Shown here: positions 48,892-60,086 of the stretch, piece after piece
Position numbering within the stretch: the stretch's first letter is position 1
How the letters are laid out: the number at the start of each line of letters is the position of its first letter
NCBI GenBank assembly: GCA_905221605.1
Contig: CAJNDS010002188.1
Coordinates: 184,001-248,000 of the forward strand
Reading direction: 5' to 3'
Source: Symbiodinium natans
Lineage: Eukaryota > Sar > Dinophyceae > Suessiales > Symbiodiniaceae
DNA length: 64,000 bases
The notes under the pieces: generated by a model
What the model was told of the DNA's origin: nothing
Seen by the model: only the letters and a program-made list of their open reading frames with translations
Databases searched by the model: none
Position numbers and translations under genes: made by a program

Positions 48892-50158
48892 TCAATATTG
48901 GGTCATGATTGTTCGCTTTACAAGCAAAATCAAACCCAAGAATACGTCGAGTGCCAGCTTCATGCCCGAGACGACAAACCTAGACACACTTACAAACCGT
49001 TCCTGCGACCCTGCACCGTGCCTCACAGCTCCCAAATTATGTTTCAATACCCTCAGAAGCGCCGAAAGGAATTCTGAATCGCTCCGAGGTGCTCTGCTGT
49101 CGATGGATGCCACAGCCCGTTCCATGGCCTGGGTTCTGAAGTTCTGCTTCAGGCCAATGGACGGGAAAGGCATCGGAGCAGGCCTGCCCCCGGCCTGGTA
49201 CTCGGAAGGAAACGTCGAGCAGCCAAGGAAGTGCAGGGCGCAGCGGCTAAAATGGTTGCAGTTCTTGCGGAGGAGATCATAGCCTTCGGCGCCAGAGCAT
49301 GGCAACTCTAAAAGCAGCTGCTATGTGTGAAGATGAACAATCGGCAGCTTTTCATAGGAGGAATGAATTAGGAGCATCCAGATGTGCATAGGAGTTCCAC
49401 AAGAACATCCCGTTACTTTGCACAACATCAGGAGATGAATGGCAACAACTCCGATGTCCGAGCGCCGCACTGTGCGCTGCAAAAAAGCGGCTGAGCTCCT
49501 GCATGGTGGCAACAAACCCTGGCTTCAATGCTTCCGTCACATGGTAACGGGGGTGGTGCTGCCAAGACAAACATGGCCAATGCGAGCAATGAGGCCAGAC
49601 CGAAATTTATGCCCATGGATTTGCTGTCCGAGGATGAAGGGGGCCAGAGGGAATCACTACATGGTAGGTGCGAATGCTGCTGAGGTGCGCTCTTGAGGCG
49701 CTGGCCTGGCAGAAAGCAGCACTTGTTGCTGGCAGTGTCGACAGAGAGGCTGTGTTTGTGTGCATCGGCAGTGAATACGTGAGAGCAAGCGCATGGACAT
49801 CAGATAAGGCCCTCTTGCGGGCAGCTGCAGAATGTTTCGGCTGGCTGACCAAGCTGGCTGCCGTCTTAACTTTAGCCGCCAACCGGCAGGCCAAAGTCCG
49901 TTCATGTCTCTAATTCCTGGTAGCACTGGCTAAAGCATAGGGACAACCGTGAAGAAGGCCCCTCAACCGCGACCCAAAAAAGCACAGCATCCCAGCATCG
50001 CAAAACAAACCCGATGCGAACCCTCGAACTTTCAGAACCCGGCCTTCGACCTCGCTGCAGCCCATGTCGAGCAGCTGTGTGGGCTGTATTAGCCCAGCGT
50101 GGCTGGCAGACTTGGGCCATGCCGAGACTGCGATGCCAGCCTCGCCGAACCAATATTC
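48892..50158 (-). CDS. PPPDE/DeSI-like cysteine peptidase (partial, three exons)
   Basis: PPPDE peptidases (DeSI family) remove SUMO or ubiquitin using a Cys-His pair. Exon a (50158-50039) reads EYWFGEAGIAVSAWPKS, matching the EYxFGxxGI core. Exon b (49498-49471) adds ELSRFFAAH. Exon c starts at 49307 and reads AEGYDLLRKNCNHFSRCAL, the YxLxxxNCNHFS motif with the catalytic Cys. The joins are phase 0 (CGG|GTTCTG ... atgcag|GAG) and phase 1 (CACA|GTGCGG ... ttttag|AG). Exon c stays open to a stop at 48892, with a low-complexity tail and a hydrophobic segment (LALDVFLGLILLV) near the end. The N-terminal part with the catalytic His lies upstream, beyond 50158, and was not identified. The 9-codon middle exon is the weakest part of the model. 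Confidence 0.55.
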
Positions 50159-51703
50159 CTTTTCAGGGTGCGTCGCAGCGCCACAACTCACCAAAGGCTT
50201 CCTGTCTGTTGGCCTACCCGAAAAGATGGCAGCAGTTGTCCTCGCTGCCAAGCACGATGCTTGTGTGATAAGCCTGAGCATAGGGAGCCCTTGCCACATC
50301 AACAGAAACGGCCGTGCTTGGTCGACTGCCTTTCTTTGTCACCGTGACGGCATGGGATGACATTCATAGCTACGTGGACTGCTGCTACCGGAGGCCATGG
50401 GGCGAGGTCATCTCTTGGCCAAGCAAGTCGTTCCCGGAGCTAGTGACGGTCAGATGGTGAAAGATTCGTTCCGAGGAGGCTTCACAAAGACAAGTGCTGC
50501 ATACTGAAGCAGGTCTGATTGATGCGAAAACGGCGGCTAGAAGTGCCAAATGTGCGATGATCCACACAGAAACACTGCGACTGTTTAAAGTTCTTCATGG
50601 ATCACCTTCCTTCGCCAAGACACCCGCGGCAGGAAAAAGCGGAGCGGAGAGGACCTCATGAACATGTGGTGACCGACATTCGAAGGCAAGCTTCTATGAT
50701 TGACATATTGAGAAAACTGTGTGAGCACAATTTCGTGCAGTCGAAAGCCAACAACCCGGACATTGCTTAGGGGTGTGTGATTTCGTTCCACTACGTCACA
50801 GGAAACCTCCATCCCCCCGATGCGATCACGCGATCATGAAAGGATGAAGGCTTAATGGCAAGAAGACTTTGCTGACCTCAGTGGCCCACCATGTGAGACT
50901 TTCTAAAAGCTCCTAGTACCAGTGCGATCGAGTCACAGCGGCATCAGCTCGGTCACGGCAAGCTGGACCCTGCCGCTAAAAAAAAGAGGCTGTACTTCTG
51001 CCGGGTCATCAACCACCGCCGAATGTTTTCCCAACCACCACCTAGCTAAACTCGGCAGGAACAGCCTTTCACGAGTATAGGACATGAGCAGCTGTAAAGC
51101 CCTGAAATACTTCACCAAGTGACCTTAAAGATTCAAGCAGAAATAGCGAAGCTTGCGAAAGGCATCGAGCAGCCGATAGGGACATGTGCTAGGCTGCTAG
51201 GCCCTGCTCGGCTGAGTGCAAGGACCTGGAAAGGCTCACAGGCAAGGACTGGATCACGGGAGCAACTTGCCGCCAGCCTCATCACGGCGACAGCGCCCCG
51301 AACCGGGTCTTGAAACTGCAAATGGCTGCAGGGAATTCGCTCAAATTGCTTCTGCCTTGATCGCACTGCAGGCGCGTGCCTAGTTGCTATGACGACCACT
51401 CCAAAGGTTTGTGCTGTTGATCCTTTTTGGAGTTATGCAAGGGCTTTTTGGTCAGGGTCCTGTGGAGTCTGTAGCATTTCTGTTTTTATCACCGTCATAT
51501 TCTGTGTCGTAGTGGACATCGATGATGGCGACAATAGCCTGCGTGAGGATGTGGGGTCGCAAACGCTGTTCCGTTTGCAGAATTTTGCACTCTTCTTGGA
51601 AGAGTTCATAACGGGTAATTTGATTGAAACGGCGTTCACGCTGATGGATGCAGTCCATTCCCGCATCTTGGATTCAGCTGTGTTGTTTCGCAGATTACGT
51701 GTC
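50159..51703. other. Region between the PPPDE and PARP genes; missing PPPDE exon(s) expected
   Basis: The 5' exons of the minus-strand PPPDE gene should lie here. A minus-strand stretch near 50660-50750 reads NHRSLPSNVGHHMF, which might hold the His region, but the match is weak. Nothing else is recognised. A plus-strand open frame at 51389-51970 overlaps the PARP gene and is a shadow for most of its length. Confidence 0.3.
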
Positions 51704-54513
51704 TCATCTGTCATCTTCCATCTCCGGAACAAAGATATCAGTGAATTTGGCTTTTCCCTTAGGGACAAACTCGACGATGTACTCTGGATAGACCTGATCT
51801 GCGCTGAAAAGAATGTACTCCCTGGGCCCCTTCTTATCAGGATTGGCCAGCACACAAGTCTTCCCCATACTCTTGGCATGTACATGCGCTTCAAGAGCAT
51901 GCTTCTTCTCGGTGTAGTGGATATGCCCACATGTAGCTCGGCAAAGAAGCACATAGTAAATCCCATCTGACTCTTTGCAGTAGGACAAGCTTTTGCTCAG
52001 GTCCTCTGCAAGGTACACACCATGGCCGAAGCGCCGGCCATGGGAGAAAGAGGATGTAATCAAGAACCCGTCGGTGGCAATGGCCTTTGCTGCCTCAGCG
52101 GAGGTCCCGTGCCAAAGCAACATCTCGTTGAGACCCGGGGTCATGTTCTCTACACTAATGGCTTCATCCCCATGGAAGTCCGCCAGAATCTTGTCGGTGA
52201 GGACGTGCCCGCTCTCTGGATTCCCATCCAGTTCGTTGGGTGGCACACAGGCTTCTCCGCCCGCGCTCACTCGCCGCTTCCATCTTAAATACCGGCACCA
52301 TAACCCGGAGTCCTCCACACGGTGCACTTGATTAACTTGGTGAAGCTCTCCGCTGCAGGAGCCATCTGCCAATCTCTGGATAAGATCCTTGATCTCCTGC
52401 TTTACAGCCAATGCTCTCGAAAACCCTCTTGGAAGGGGTTCTTGCCGACGTTGGTCCAATAGAGCGGATTCTCCAGCAGGAAAGGCAGCTCCTTCTGGAG
52501 AGGCTGAATGGTCTCTCCCTGGAACAGGCGCTGGTATATCACCAGGTACTCGGGATAGACCTGATCTGCATCGTAGATCGCCACCTCCCGGTAGGTGTTT
52601 ACGGACTTGGCGCGGTCTCCGATCGTGCTGTCGGTGATTCCCGAATGGAAGTGGTCGATGGCCGTGGGCTCTCGGTCCAATGTGTAGTGGAACTTACCAA
52701 CCTCACAAGCTCAAATTAGATAGCAAGCTCCATAGTCTATCTTGCTTGCCCTGGTCCCCCTGTTTGGACGGGTTTACGATAATAAGTGACCCCTAAGAAT
52801 TGACCCCAATAGTAGGATCCCCTTATAATAAGGACCCCAATAAGGTACTCCAACTTTCGTATACCTCCACACTCCTATCAGTGTTGTTTTGTTCGCTTCC
52901 ACCGAGATGTTTTGAAAACTCCATAATCAACTAGTCCGACATGAAGTTCCCCCCCCCCCACCCTTATCAGATCTGAAGCTTGAAGCCTTCAGCCTTCAAG
53001 GCTGCAGGCCAAAGCTCCAAAACCGGACATATGTTCTCAATTTTGATTCAAGTTGTCCCGAAACCCCCACTAAGTTGCTTGAGGGAGGGAGACATGAGTT
53101 TTTGGGCTATGGTTGATGTAGACAGCCGGGCCACACAAATGCGGCAAAGAAGAAGGGCGCGCATGCCCTTGTAGTAGCCGCCTGGCTCATCTTCCGCGTA
53201 CTCATCTGCTTTGGTGCAGCCTATACTCCCCTCAGAACCTGAATAAAAATATCTGTTTTAATATCCTCTTTGGTTTAATATAAACAGGAATAAAAAAAAT
53301 GCCCAAGGGGGGTATAGCAGCTTTCGCAGAAGTAGAAGCCTTTACCATACATGGTCCCTGCACCAGACCCAGCAAAAGTCATCTTGAAGTCGTCCTGAGC
53401 AATCCGCAGGCCCGCTCGCACTTGGGTGCCATGCCAAAGGTACACCTCGTTCAGGTCGGTGCTCAGCTCACCCAAGACCGAGTCCATGCTGCCATCAGTC
53501 ATCGCCTCTGGGGGGGTTTCCGGAAATATGGTTACCTCTGATGACAAAGGGGATCCGACTATTTGGGGGTCTATGTTACAAAGGGTTCCCTGATTTTCGA
53601 ACACCCCCCCCACCTCGCTCGTAAAGAAGGCTGGGTCTGGTGGTGCACATGAGCCGCGCATCTTGATCTGCTCGCGCCGGGTGATGTAGCGATTGAACAT
53701 CTCCGAGTCCTCGACCCGGATGACCCGCTTCACCTGGAATCCCGTCGGCAGCCCGGGAACACCCCCTGGACGCACACAGGGGCAGCCCCCGGGTGTCTTA
53801 ACATGGGCCTTCGTGGGGCAGGCCCTATCTTGAGTGGCGATGGGCCGGTAGGTCCGGTCCATGAGGGCTTGGAAATACTGGATGTTCTCAAAGCTGACGT
53901 AGAAGAGCTCATCGAACGAAAGCCGGTCTCTGGGCACCGAGTGGTAGCAACACTCAGCACTGTCCGCATTTTTTAGATTCCCGACACTCCTGGCCCAATA
54001 GCCGGGCACGATGGAGAAGGCCTCCTCGGATAAGGGCACCAGCTGCAGGGAGCCAAAGTTCCTCACCTTGGCAGGGCCTCCGATGACCACGGCCTGCAGA
54101 CCCGACTTCGCAGAGTTGGTGCCCGAGTCCTCGCTCATCTTTATGCACACGGCCATCCCACTAACTAGACAGACGAGGCCCATGAAGATTGCGACGATCC
54201 CAACGATGAGGCCGAAGGAACTCGAAGTGTTCCGTGAGTAGGATGGGCTTGGGGATGGGCTTTGGGCCCGTCTTGGGGATGGGCTGGGGGCGTAAGAGAT
54301 GCAATACGTGAAGCTGCCACACGAAGATGGGCAGCCACCAGCGCACGACGCGCACGTCCACACGTTCTCATCCTCGCAGCCTGTGCAATCGCAAGTGGCG
54401 TCGTTCACTGCGTAAGACGAAATGACGCAGCCATTCCCGCATGTGAACCCAGAGCTGGTCGCACGCCAGCAAAGCTCCACGGCTACGAGGCGTGCAAGAA
54501 GAGCAGAAACCAT
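51704..54513 (-). CDS. Predicted transmembrane protein with two tandem PARP catalytic domains
   Basis: Exons 54513-53322, 53220-53135, 52701-52429 and 52396-51704 join to 747 residues. Residues 1-20 resemble a signal peptide. Residues 23-71 are a Cys-rich ectodomain (CGNGC...CDCTGCEDE, LDLa-like). An SPSPS stretch and a membrane span (about 100-123) follow. PARP domain 1 has YLWHGT (His361), GKGFYF (Tyr394), GGYYKGMRALLLC and QVYPEYLVIY (Glu477). Domain 2 has LLWHGT (His613), GHGVYLA (Tyr645) and QVYPEYIVEF (Glu722). Both keep the H-Y-E triad, so ADP-ribose transfer from NAD+ is plausible. The domains would sit on the cytosolic side if the leader is a signal peptide. The first join uses a GC donor at a GCTGC direct repeat; the second is GT-AG. 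The third join (32 nt, GA...AG) is suspiciously short, and a one-base indel near 52430 is an equal explanation. Confidence 0.75.
52768..52866 (-). mobile_element. Small inverted-repeat element, copy 1 (GTTTACGA family)
   Basis: The words gggtttacga.aataag.gacccct, ggatccccttat.ataagg and accccaataagg occur in the same order as in the reverse complement of 58742-58852. The right end (tttcgtataccctcc type) is decayed. It lies just upstream of PARP exon 3, inside the intron. Confidence 0.6.
52867..53134 (-). other. Part of PARP intron 2
   Basis: Holds a C homopolymer near 52950. It joins TGT|GTGGCC to tgtgag|GTTGGT in phase 0, which restores the CRICVGKFHYT reading expected in PARP domains. Confidence 0.5.
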
Positions 54514-56570
54514 GGGCCTACTTTACTGTGGTCCTTCAAGCAAGGACGAGCACGGTTCAGGCCCTCGAGCATCAAAACCACAAAAGCATGGCCTTTCGCA
54601 CATGTCCCAGACTCATCTCACCAACACAAGCGCACAGACAAAGCACGCGCCGTTTTTCACAATCTGCCAGCGGGCCCAATGCCGCAGCCCGGGGTCTGCC
54701 GAGGCAGAGTGGGTTTTGGGCAAAGGCTCAGAGAGTCCGCAAGCCAGCTCGAAGTTCCGGGTCCTAGTTCTTGAGGCTTGACGCCACGAACCCCAAAAAC
54801 TGCACCCCCCGAAAAATTGCAGAGCCAAGAAAGACTCTGGCGCTGAAAGCGGCCGGTACCAGCAGCTCCATCACCTAGGCCCGGCTCCATTGAGGGTTCT
54901 GCGCATTCTGAGGTGATAGCGGTGCTAATACCTTCAGACATGCCCTTAGAAGTATCTTGGAAGTCTCAGAAATCTCGAAAAAATGGTGTGCTTCGGTGGT
55001 TCTGGGAGCCCAGGTTCCTCTTGTCCATCGAGGATTGATGAGGCCGCACCTGTGTAAGGTTCCTCCCAGGTGTCCCCTGGTGTCGCACCAGGCCTAGCAG
55101 ATAGTTGGCTACCAAATCGCAAGTCAGGACTGTGTTGGTGGTTTTGGCCATGTCAGCCTTTCAATTACCTTGCTCCGTTGGTGGTGCGTAGCTGGTTAAG
55201 GTTCATAGTCGGGCCCTCTCAACAGTGTCCAGCCATGCAAGAGCATGTTTAGGTGCTTTCCGCCCCCAAGATAATCTGTGTGAGTCAGGCCTCGCTTGCC
55301 TTCGCGACTCAAAAGAGACGAGACCATGGCAGCTGAGGTGAACTTTTCGCCTGGAAGCCTACATCCGCCAATGCCTACTCTAAAATTCTTGAGGTACCTC
55401 CAGATGCAACACCAGCACCTTAGAATGGTTTGCCAGGCAGAAGGGGTTTCGAGGCTTTGGGGAGTTTGGGGTTCATATGGGGAGGTGAGCTCTCGAGCTT
55501 ACTTCTATAAGTTGAAGCAATTCATATTACCAGTCTGATGTTCCCTGAATAGAAGCGTCTAAGTAATTTAGAATCCCAATTCCTCAGTCCCAAAGAATGT
55601 CTTAAACATCTAAACAAAACTACACCTGAATCTACCTACAACATTGCTGATCCGGACGAAAAACACCTTTCCATGTGCTGTCTTTCTCGCTCTCCCTCTC
55701 TCTCTCTCTCTCTCTCCACATCACATTTTCCAAATACAAACCGATCGTACCGGCCAGCGCATCACTAGTGTGGAATTCTATAACCTTCTTGGACTCCGAT
55801 CCGCCTTCAAGAATGCTTTGGGGGGGAGGGGGGTGGGTGCTGTACTTTCAACTTCAACACAACTCTGAAGGTTCTCTGCTTAGATCTCGAATACTTTACC
55901 TTAAACACAAAGCACATAAACCCCGTGCCTCAACCTCGAAACCAATTCATCACCTTATGAACCTAAAGCCAAAAAGCCTTAAGCTTCCAAACAATCACGA
56001 AGCCGCAGAATAAGGGACCAATTCGGGACTCTGAAGGGATGTTAGGGCATATGCACGACACAAAGGCCGAAATTAACGCGCAATGCCATGATGCTGATCG
56101 GACGCCCTTTTTTGCTGCGGAACCATCGTGTCCACCATATCTCTAAAAACAAGGTAGTTGTGGCCAAGATCTTGAACCAACGAGTAGACCTTCTTGGCAG
56201 ATTCCATAAGGAAACCCGGCTCCATCGGAGCGACATTGTGCTGTCTAAATGTCAGCTGGAAGGGAATGACATCCGCTAGGCCTGTCAGGGTCGGTTCCGC
56301 AGCCCAATTTCAAACATTCCAAGCAAGGGAAGGTTGAAATACCCCCATTTCACCCAATCGATTTAGGCATGATTTTGCGATCTACACGCACAAAAGAAGC
56401 CAAACCTTCTAAACAAGCTCACAAAGCAAGGGATCTAGTGGGTGACCGTCCTCTTCCAAACACCTTGGCGATATTGCTCCTGACCTTAATTGCAGCGTTG
56501 GGGGCTTTGGTGCAGCAGACAGGAGTCCTGGAGATGTCGGCGATCCCCTAAACCCTTTTAAGCACGGACT
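54514..56570. other. Intergenic, no gene recognised
   Basis: 5' flank of the PARP gene. It contains a CT microsatellite at about 55686-55718 and a short G-rich run near 55820. Open frames are short and without recognisable domains. Confidence 0.5.
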
Positions 56571-56632
56571 GAACCCTAAACCCTAATTAAACCCTAAACC
56601 CTAAACCCTAAACCCCAAACCCTAAACCTCCA
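56571..56632 (-). repeat. CCCTAAA tract
   Basis: Seven or so CCCTAAA words with minor variants (ccctaattaaaccctaaacc and following). Confidence 0.9.
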
Positions 56633-56699
56633 AAACTCTGCTCCTTCCAAGGCGAGATGCCACTTGCCGCATGTCTTGCAGCACCTCCTCCTCACTCCT

Positions 56700-56975
56700 T
56701 GGGACCAAATGGGCCCTAAAATTGGGGTCATACCCTAAATTACTCTAATTCCTATTAAGGTACATGAGCCCTAAAATCGGGGTCATAAGGGGTCATATAC
56801 CCTATTGTTACTCTAATTCCTATTAAGGTACATGAACCCTAAAATTGGGGGTCATAATGGGTCATATACCCTACACTACTCTAATTCCCATTAAGGTACA
56901 TGAACCCTAAAAGTGGGGTCATAATGGGTCATATACCATATCCTACTGTCATTCCCATTAGGGTATATGAAACAA
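56700..56975. repeat. Tandem repeat with a unit of about 72 bp, four copies
   Basis: Each unit contains ccctaaaa.tggggtcata, tgggtcatataccct, actctaattcc.attaagg and tacatgaa. Copies diverge slightly. The word attcc.attaaggtac resembles the ends of the inverted-repeat elements at 58945 and 61212. Confidence 0.85.
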
Positions 56976-57099
56976 AAACCCTTTGTTGGCTTCATTTCGC
57001 CCCCAAGGCTCATGATGTCTGTGCCCGCATGGAGCTCCTGGATGCCATAGTACCATCGGCGAAGCCGATCGCTCTCCACCTTGATCAGATCATGTACTT

Positions 57100-57952
57100 A
57101 AGGAGGCCTTAATGGTAAGAATAGGGGTTTTGGGGGTTATCAGTATAGTATGATTCTAAAGGGGCCCTAAGGGAATATTGTTAGTAATCACTCCGACCCC
57201 TAAACGACACAAAGGCTCTGGCCATTGGCGCTGCCACCAAACAAGAATAAGCTATCGTATGTAAGCCCTTAAAGGGTATGTAGGGGATATATGGTACAGT
57301 ACCTTATTCCCCCATTCCCTACTAAACAATACTAAGCCATTGGGCCATGAACCTAACCCCTAAACCCCCGCTAAGTCTGAAGTGCGTCATGGCGTCGCCA
57401 TGGGTCTCAAGGAGTTGATCCTTCTGAATGACTTGAAGTTAGTGGCTCTTATCCCGCAGCTTTACACACAAGCTAGCTCAACAAGGGCACCTGCATTGTG
57501 GCAAGTGGCTAAGCGGCTGATTCAAGTTACTTGTAACAGCAACCCAGCAAACGCCGGAGCCCTTGTCAGTCTATTTTCGTATTAGTGTTGGTGCTGTGCG
57601 AAACATCACAACTGATTCATCGTAGTGCTCCGACGGAGCTACTGCCTGGCGGCGAGGACTTGTTTTAAGAAGGGGGGGAAACCGTGCTCCTCGACTGAAG
57701 CCTGATAGCGGAGCAGAAAGGCAAAGGAGGGTTGTAGGCTGAGGGGGAAGAGGGGACGAGAGGCAGAGAGAGGGAGAGAGCGACGCAACGACGGGCAGGC
57801 AGGCGGGATCCACAGTAGCCCAACATCAGAGGAGCGGGAAAGCCGCCCTCTCTCTCTCTTCTTTCTCGCGCTCTCTCTCTCTCTCTCTCTCTCTCCTGCG
57901 GACTACTGGCCAACTCTCGGCCCAAGCCCTCTATAAACCCGAACCCTACAAG
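57100..57952. other. No gene recognised; solo element end and CT microsatellite
   Basis: At about 57290-57345 the sequence tggtacagtaccttattccc continuing ccattccctactaaacaa matches one end of the inverted-repeat element at 58945-59054. No clear partner end was found. A CT/GA microsatellite lies at about 57848-57895. Confidence 0.45.
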
Positions 57953-57956
57953 AAAC

Positions 57957-60086
57957 GCGGGCGCCGAGCCCGGCATCCTCGTAGCAGCGGAACTCGTCCG
58001 GGGCCTCATCGGATCCCACCAGCTTGGCGGCCACATCCCTGCGGAGGAAAAGTGCATCCTGCAGGGTTTAGGGTTTAGGGCTTAGGGTTTAGGGTTTAGG
58101 GTTTTTTTTGCCACCCGCTTAGCTGACCTCTCGGACACTCTGCAGGGAATTGGCGGTTGAAGTACAGGTCGTCAAAAGGGTTTAGGGTTTAGGGTTTAGG
58201 GTTTAGGGTTCCGGGTTTCGGCTCTCACACGCACGCGCGAGGGTAGTCTCACTCCAGACGTGGACAGCAAGTCCCCAAGCACTCGTCACCAAAACCCCCA
58301 ACCAAGCAGACTGAAAACAGTATTGTACAGGGTTTAGGATTTAGGGTTTAGGGGCCACAACAAGAGCCTTGGCTTATGGGGTCTTCTGAGGCTTTATTTT
58401 TTGGTGTCAGATCCTTGGCTTATGGGGCGTACGAAGATTTCTTGAGGGTTACTTAGGGTTCACTTTATGGCTTGTTTGGGTGCAGTTAAGTACAGTATGG
58501 TTTAATCATGTTTGACGAGGGCGGGGTTGGGAGGACACCTGTTGTCTGGTAGGCTCGGGTTCAGGCTCATGTCCTTCTTGCTCATGTGGAGCAGGACATA
58601 GTTTGGCGTAGGCAGCTCGACGGATAGCATCCGTATGGCGTAGCTCAGGGAGCAACCTATTCCAAGCACGGCGCAGCCGCATTCTTGACTTCATGTTGCT
58701 GACGCTGCTCCGCATACAAAGGAACGACATGGAAGGTAATTTGGGCGTTTACGATGTTAGGGGTGCCTTATTGGGGTCCTTATGATAAGGGGATCATACC
58801 ATTTGGGGGTCTATACTAAGTACTAGGGGTCCCTTATTTTCGTAAACCCCCATTTGTTCCAAGGAGCCGTGTGCCAAGTGATATCGGACCAACTTTGGGT
58901 CCATAGTGTCCCAAGCCGGATGCGGCTCCATGGCAAATTCCTTACTGTTGGTTAGTGGGGAATGGGGGAATCAGGTACCATATATCCCCCATATATACCG
59001 TTTTAGGGACTATATATGGTACCTATGCCCCCATTCCCTACTAACCAACACTGAGATTCAAAAGGAGGGGGGAACGCGCTGTTCACCTCAAGGAGGATGC
59101 AGCTGGGCCGGTGATGAAAGCGCTTCAACAGCTCCCAGACCAATGCGCAGTCGTACGAATCCACGTCGACCTCGGTGTGTACCCACGCGCAGTGTGTGTT
59201 TTTGGGAGAATTCCAATCGAGCCTGTCTTGAGGCCTCAGTGTGCCTCAAGGTCCGAACAAACTCAACTCCGAATTCCAGATCCATCTGATAACTATTGTT
59301 CTCTACTAGTATACCCTCTCCTCTATGATCATCTATCTTCTGGGTTGCAGGAAGGCGGAACACGGGTCACCTGCAAAACTATTCTCGCCCCCCCTACGAC
59401 CCGTGCACATTGGATGTTGAGGGGATCATTGGGGGGATGTAAGCACACTGTGCACTACAGAGAAGGATGACCTTGACCACACAAGCGTGGGCTTTTCATC
59501 GAATGATGCTTACTCCCCAGACTCGGGTTCGTCCCGACTCTCTTCTTCTTCTTCTTCTTCTTCTTCTTCTTCTTCTTCTTCTTCTTCTTCCACGCACTGG
59601 GCGCGCCCGACTCTCTCTCTCTCTCTCTCTCTGCTTTTTCTGTCTTTCTTTCTGGGGGCTTGAGGGGCGAAGCCCGTCTGTCTCCCGGTCCTGCTTGGAT
59701 GCATGGCAACAATCATACGACTTACAGCTGTTTCAGTTCGGAATTGCAGGACCCGAAACTTTAAAACCTATTCCCAAGAATCCCTAAGATACAGAAAGGA
59801 TGGCCGCATCCGAGGGATTCGTCTTCGGGTGGCGCACGGAACGCCACGTTGTTCTGCGAATCCAACGTCCCAAAAACACTCTTTTTCTATTTTTGCTCTC
59901 TGGGCACCTGAGGTCACGGGTCTTTTGATTCTTCTTCTGCGAACTTTGCCACTCTCTCTCTCTCTCTCTCTCCCCTCCCTGCCCCTCACGCTCCTCACGC
60001 GCAAAACTGTGGGCGCGGCTTTCATCACATCATATCCGCCGAATTCAACCTGCTTGGCCAGCTCCGGGATTGTGTCCATGGTCAGC
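57957..60086 (-). CDS. Unrecognised protein, three exons seen (VDVDSYDC motif)
   Basis: Exon at 60086-59999: LTMDTIPELAKQVEFGGYD, then VMK. Exon from 59170 to about 59057: VDVDSYDCALVWELLKRFHH, then CILLEVNSAFPPPF. Exon from 58038 to about 57957: DVAAKLVGSDEAPDEFRCYE. The splice-like borders are ATGAAA|GCCGCG (GC) or CGC|GTGAGG (GT), then accgag|GTC, and cctccgcag|GG. The pattern K-V-D-x-DSxDC...P...EvN..PPP recalls a family I have seen in alga and dinoflagellate proteomes but cannot name. Further exons must exist on both sides, so start and stop are unknown. Grouping the three exons as one gene rests on strand, order and motif fit only. Confidence 0.4.
58065..58108 (+). repeat. TTTAGGG tract
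   Basis: Six TTTAGGG words, just beyond the acceptor of the exon at 58038. They therefore sit inside the intron upstream of that minus-strand exon. Confidence 0.9.
58178..58212 (+). repeat. TTTAGGG tract
   Basis: Five words in the same sense as the tract at 58065. A shorter one lies at 58328-58352. Confidence 0.9.
58742..58852 (+). mobile_element. Small inverted-repeat element, copy 2 (GTTTACGA family)
   Basis: Ends are ggcgtttacga and tcgtaaaccccc, inverted with respect to each other. The flanks read ATTTG on both sides, a possible 4-5 bp target duplication. The body (aggggtgccttattggggtc, then aaggggatcat) matches the element at 52768-52866 in reverse. It is too short to code for anything, so MITE-like. 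Confidence 0.7.
58945..59054. mobile_element. MITE-like palindrome (TTAGTAGGGA family)
   Basis: The left arm, tgttggttagtggggaatgg continuing gggaatcaggtaccatata, mirrors the right arm, tatatggtacctatgccccc continuing attccctactaaccaaca. The arms of about 46 bp nearly close the whole element. The right end directly abuts the end of the VDVDSYDC exon (gaatctca|gtgttgg on the minus strand). Confidence 0.85.
59534..59632. repeat. CTT and CT microsatellites
   Basis: (CTT)n of about 19 units, then after about 18 bp a (CT)n run. Another (CT)n lies at 59950-59972. They sit in an intron of the unrecognised gene. Confidence 0.95.

Noticed and set aside
51389-51970. 193-codon plus-strand open frame as a gene
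   Set aside because: It mostly overlaps PARP domain 2 on the opposite strand, which has clear catalytic motifs, and its own translation has no domain.
59467-59787. Poly-leucine or poly-glutamate open frames
   Set aside because: They are translations of CTT/CT microsatellites.
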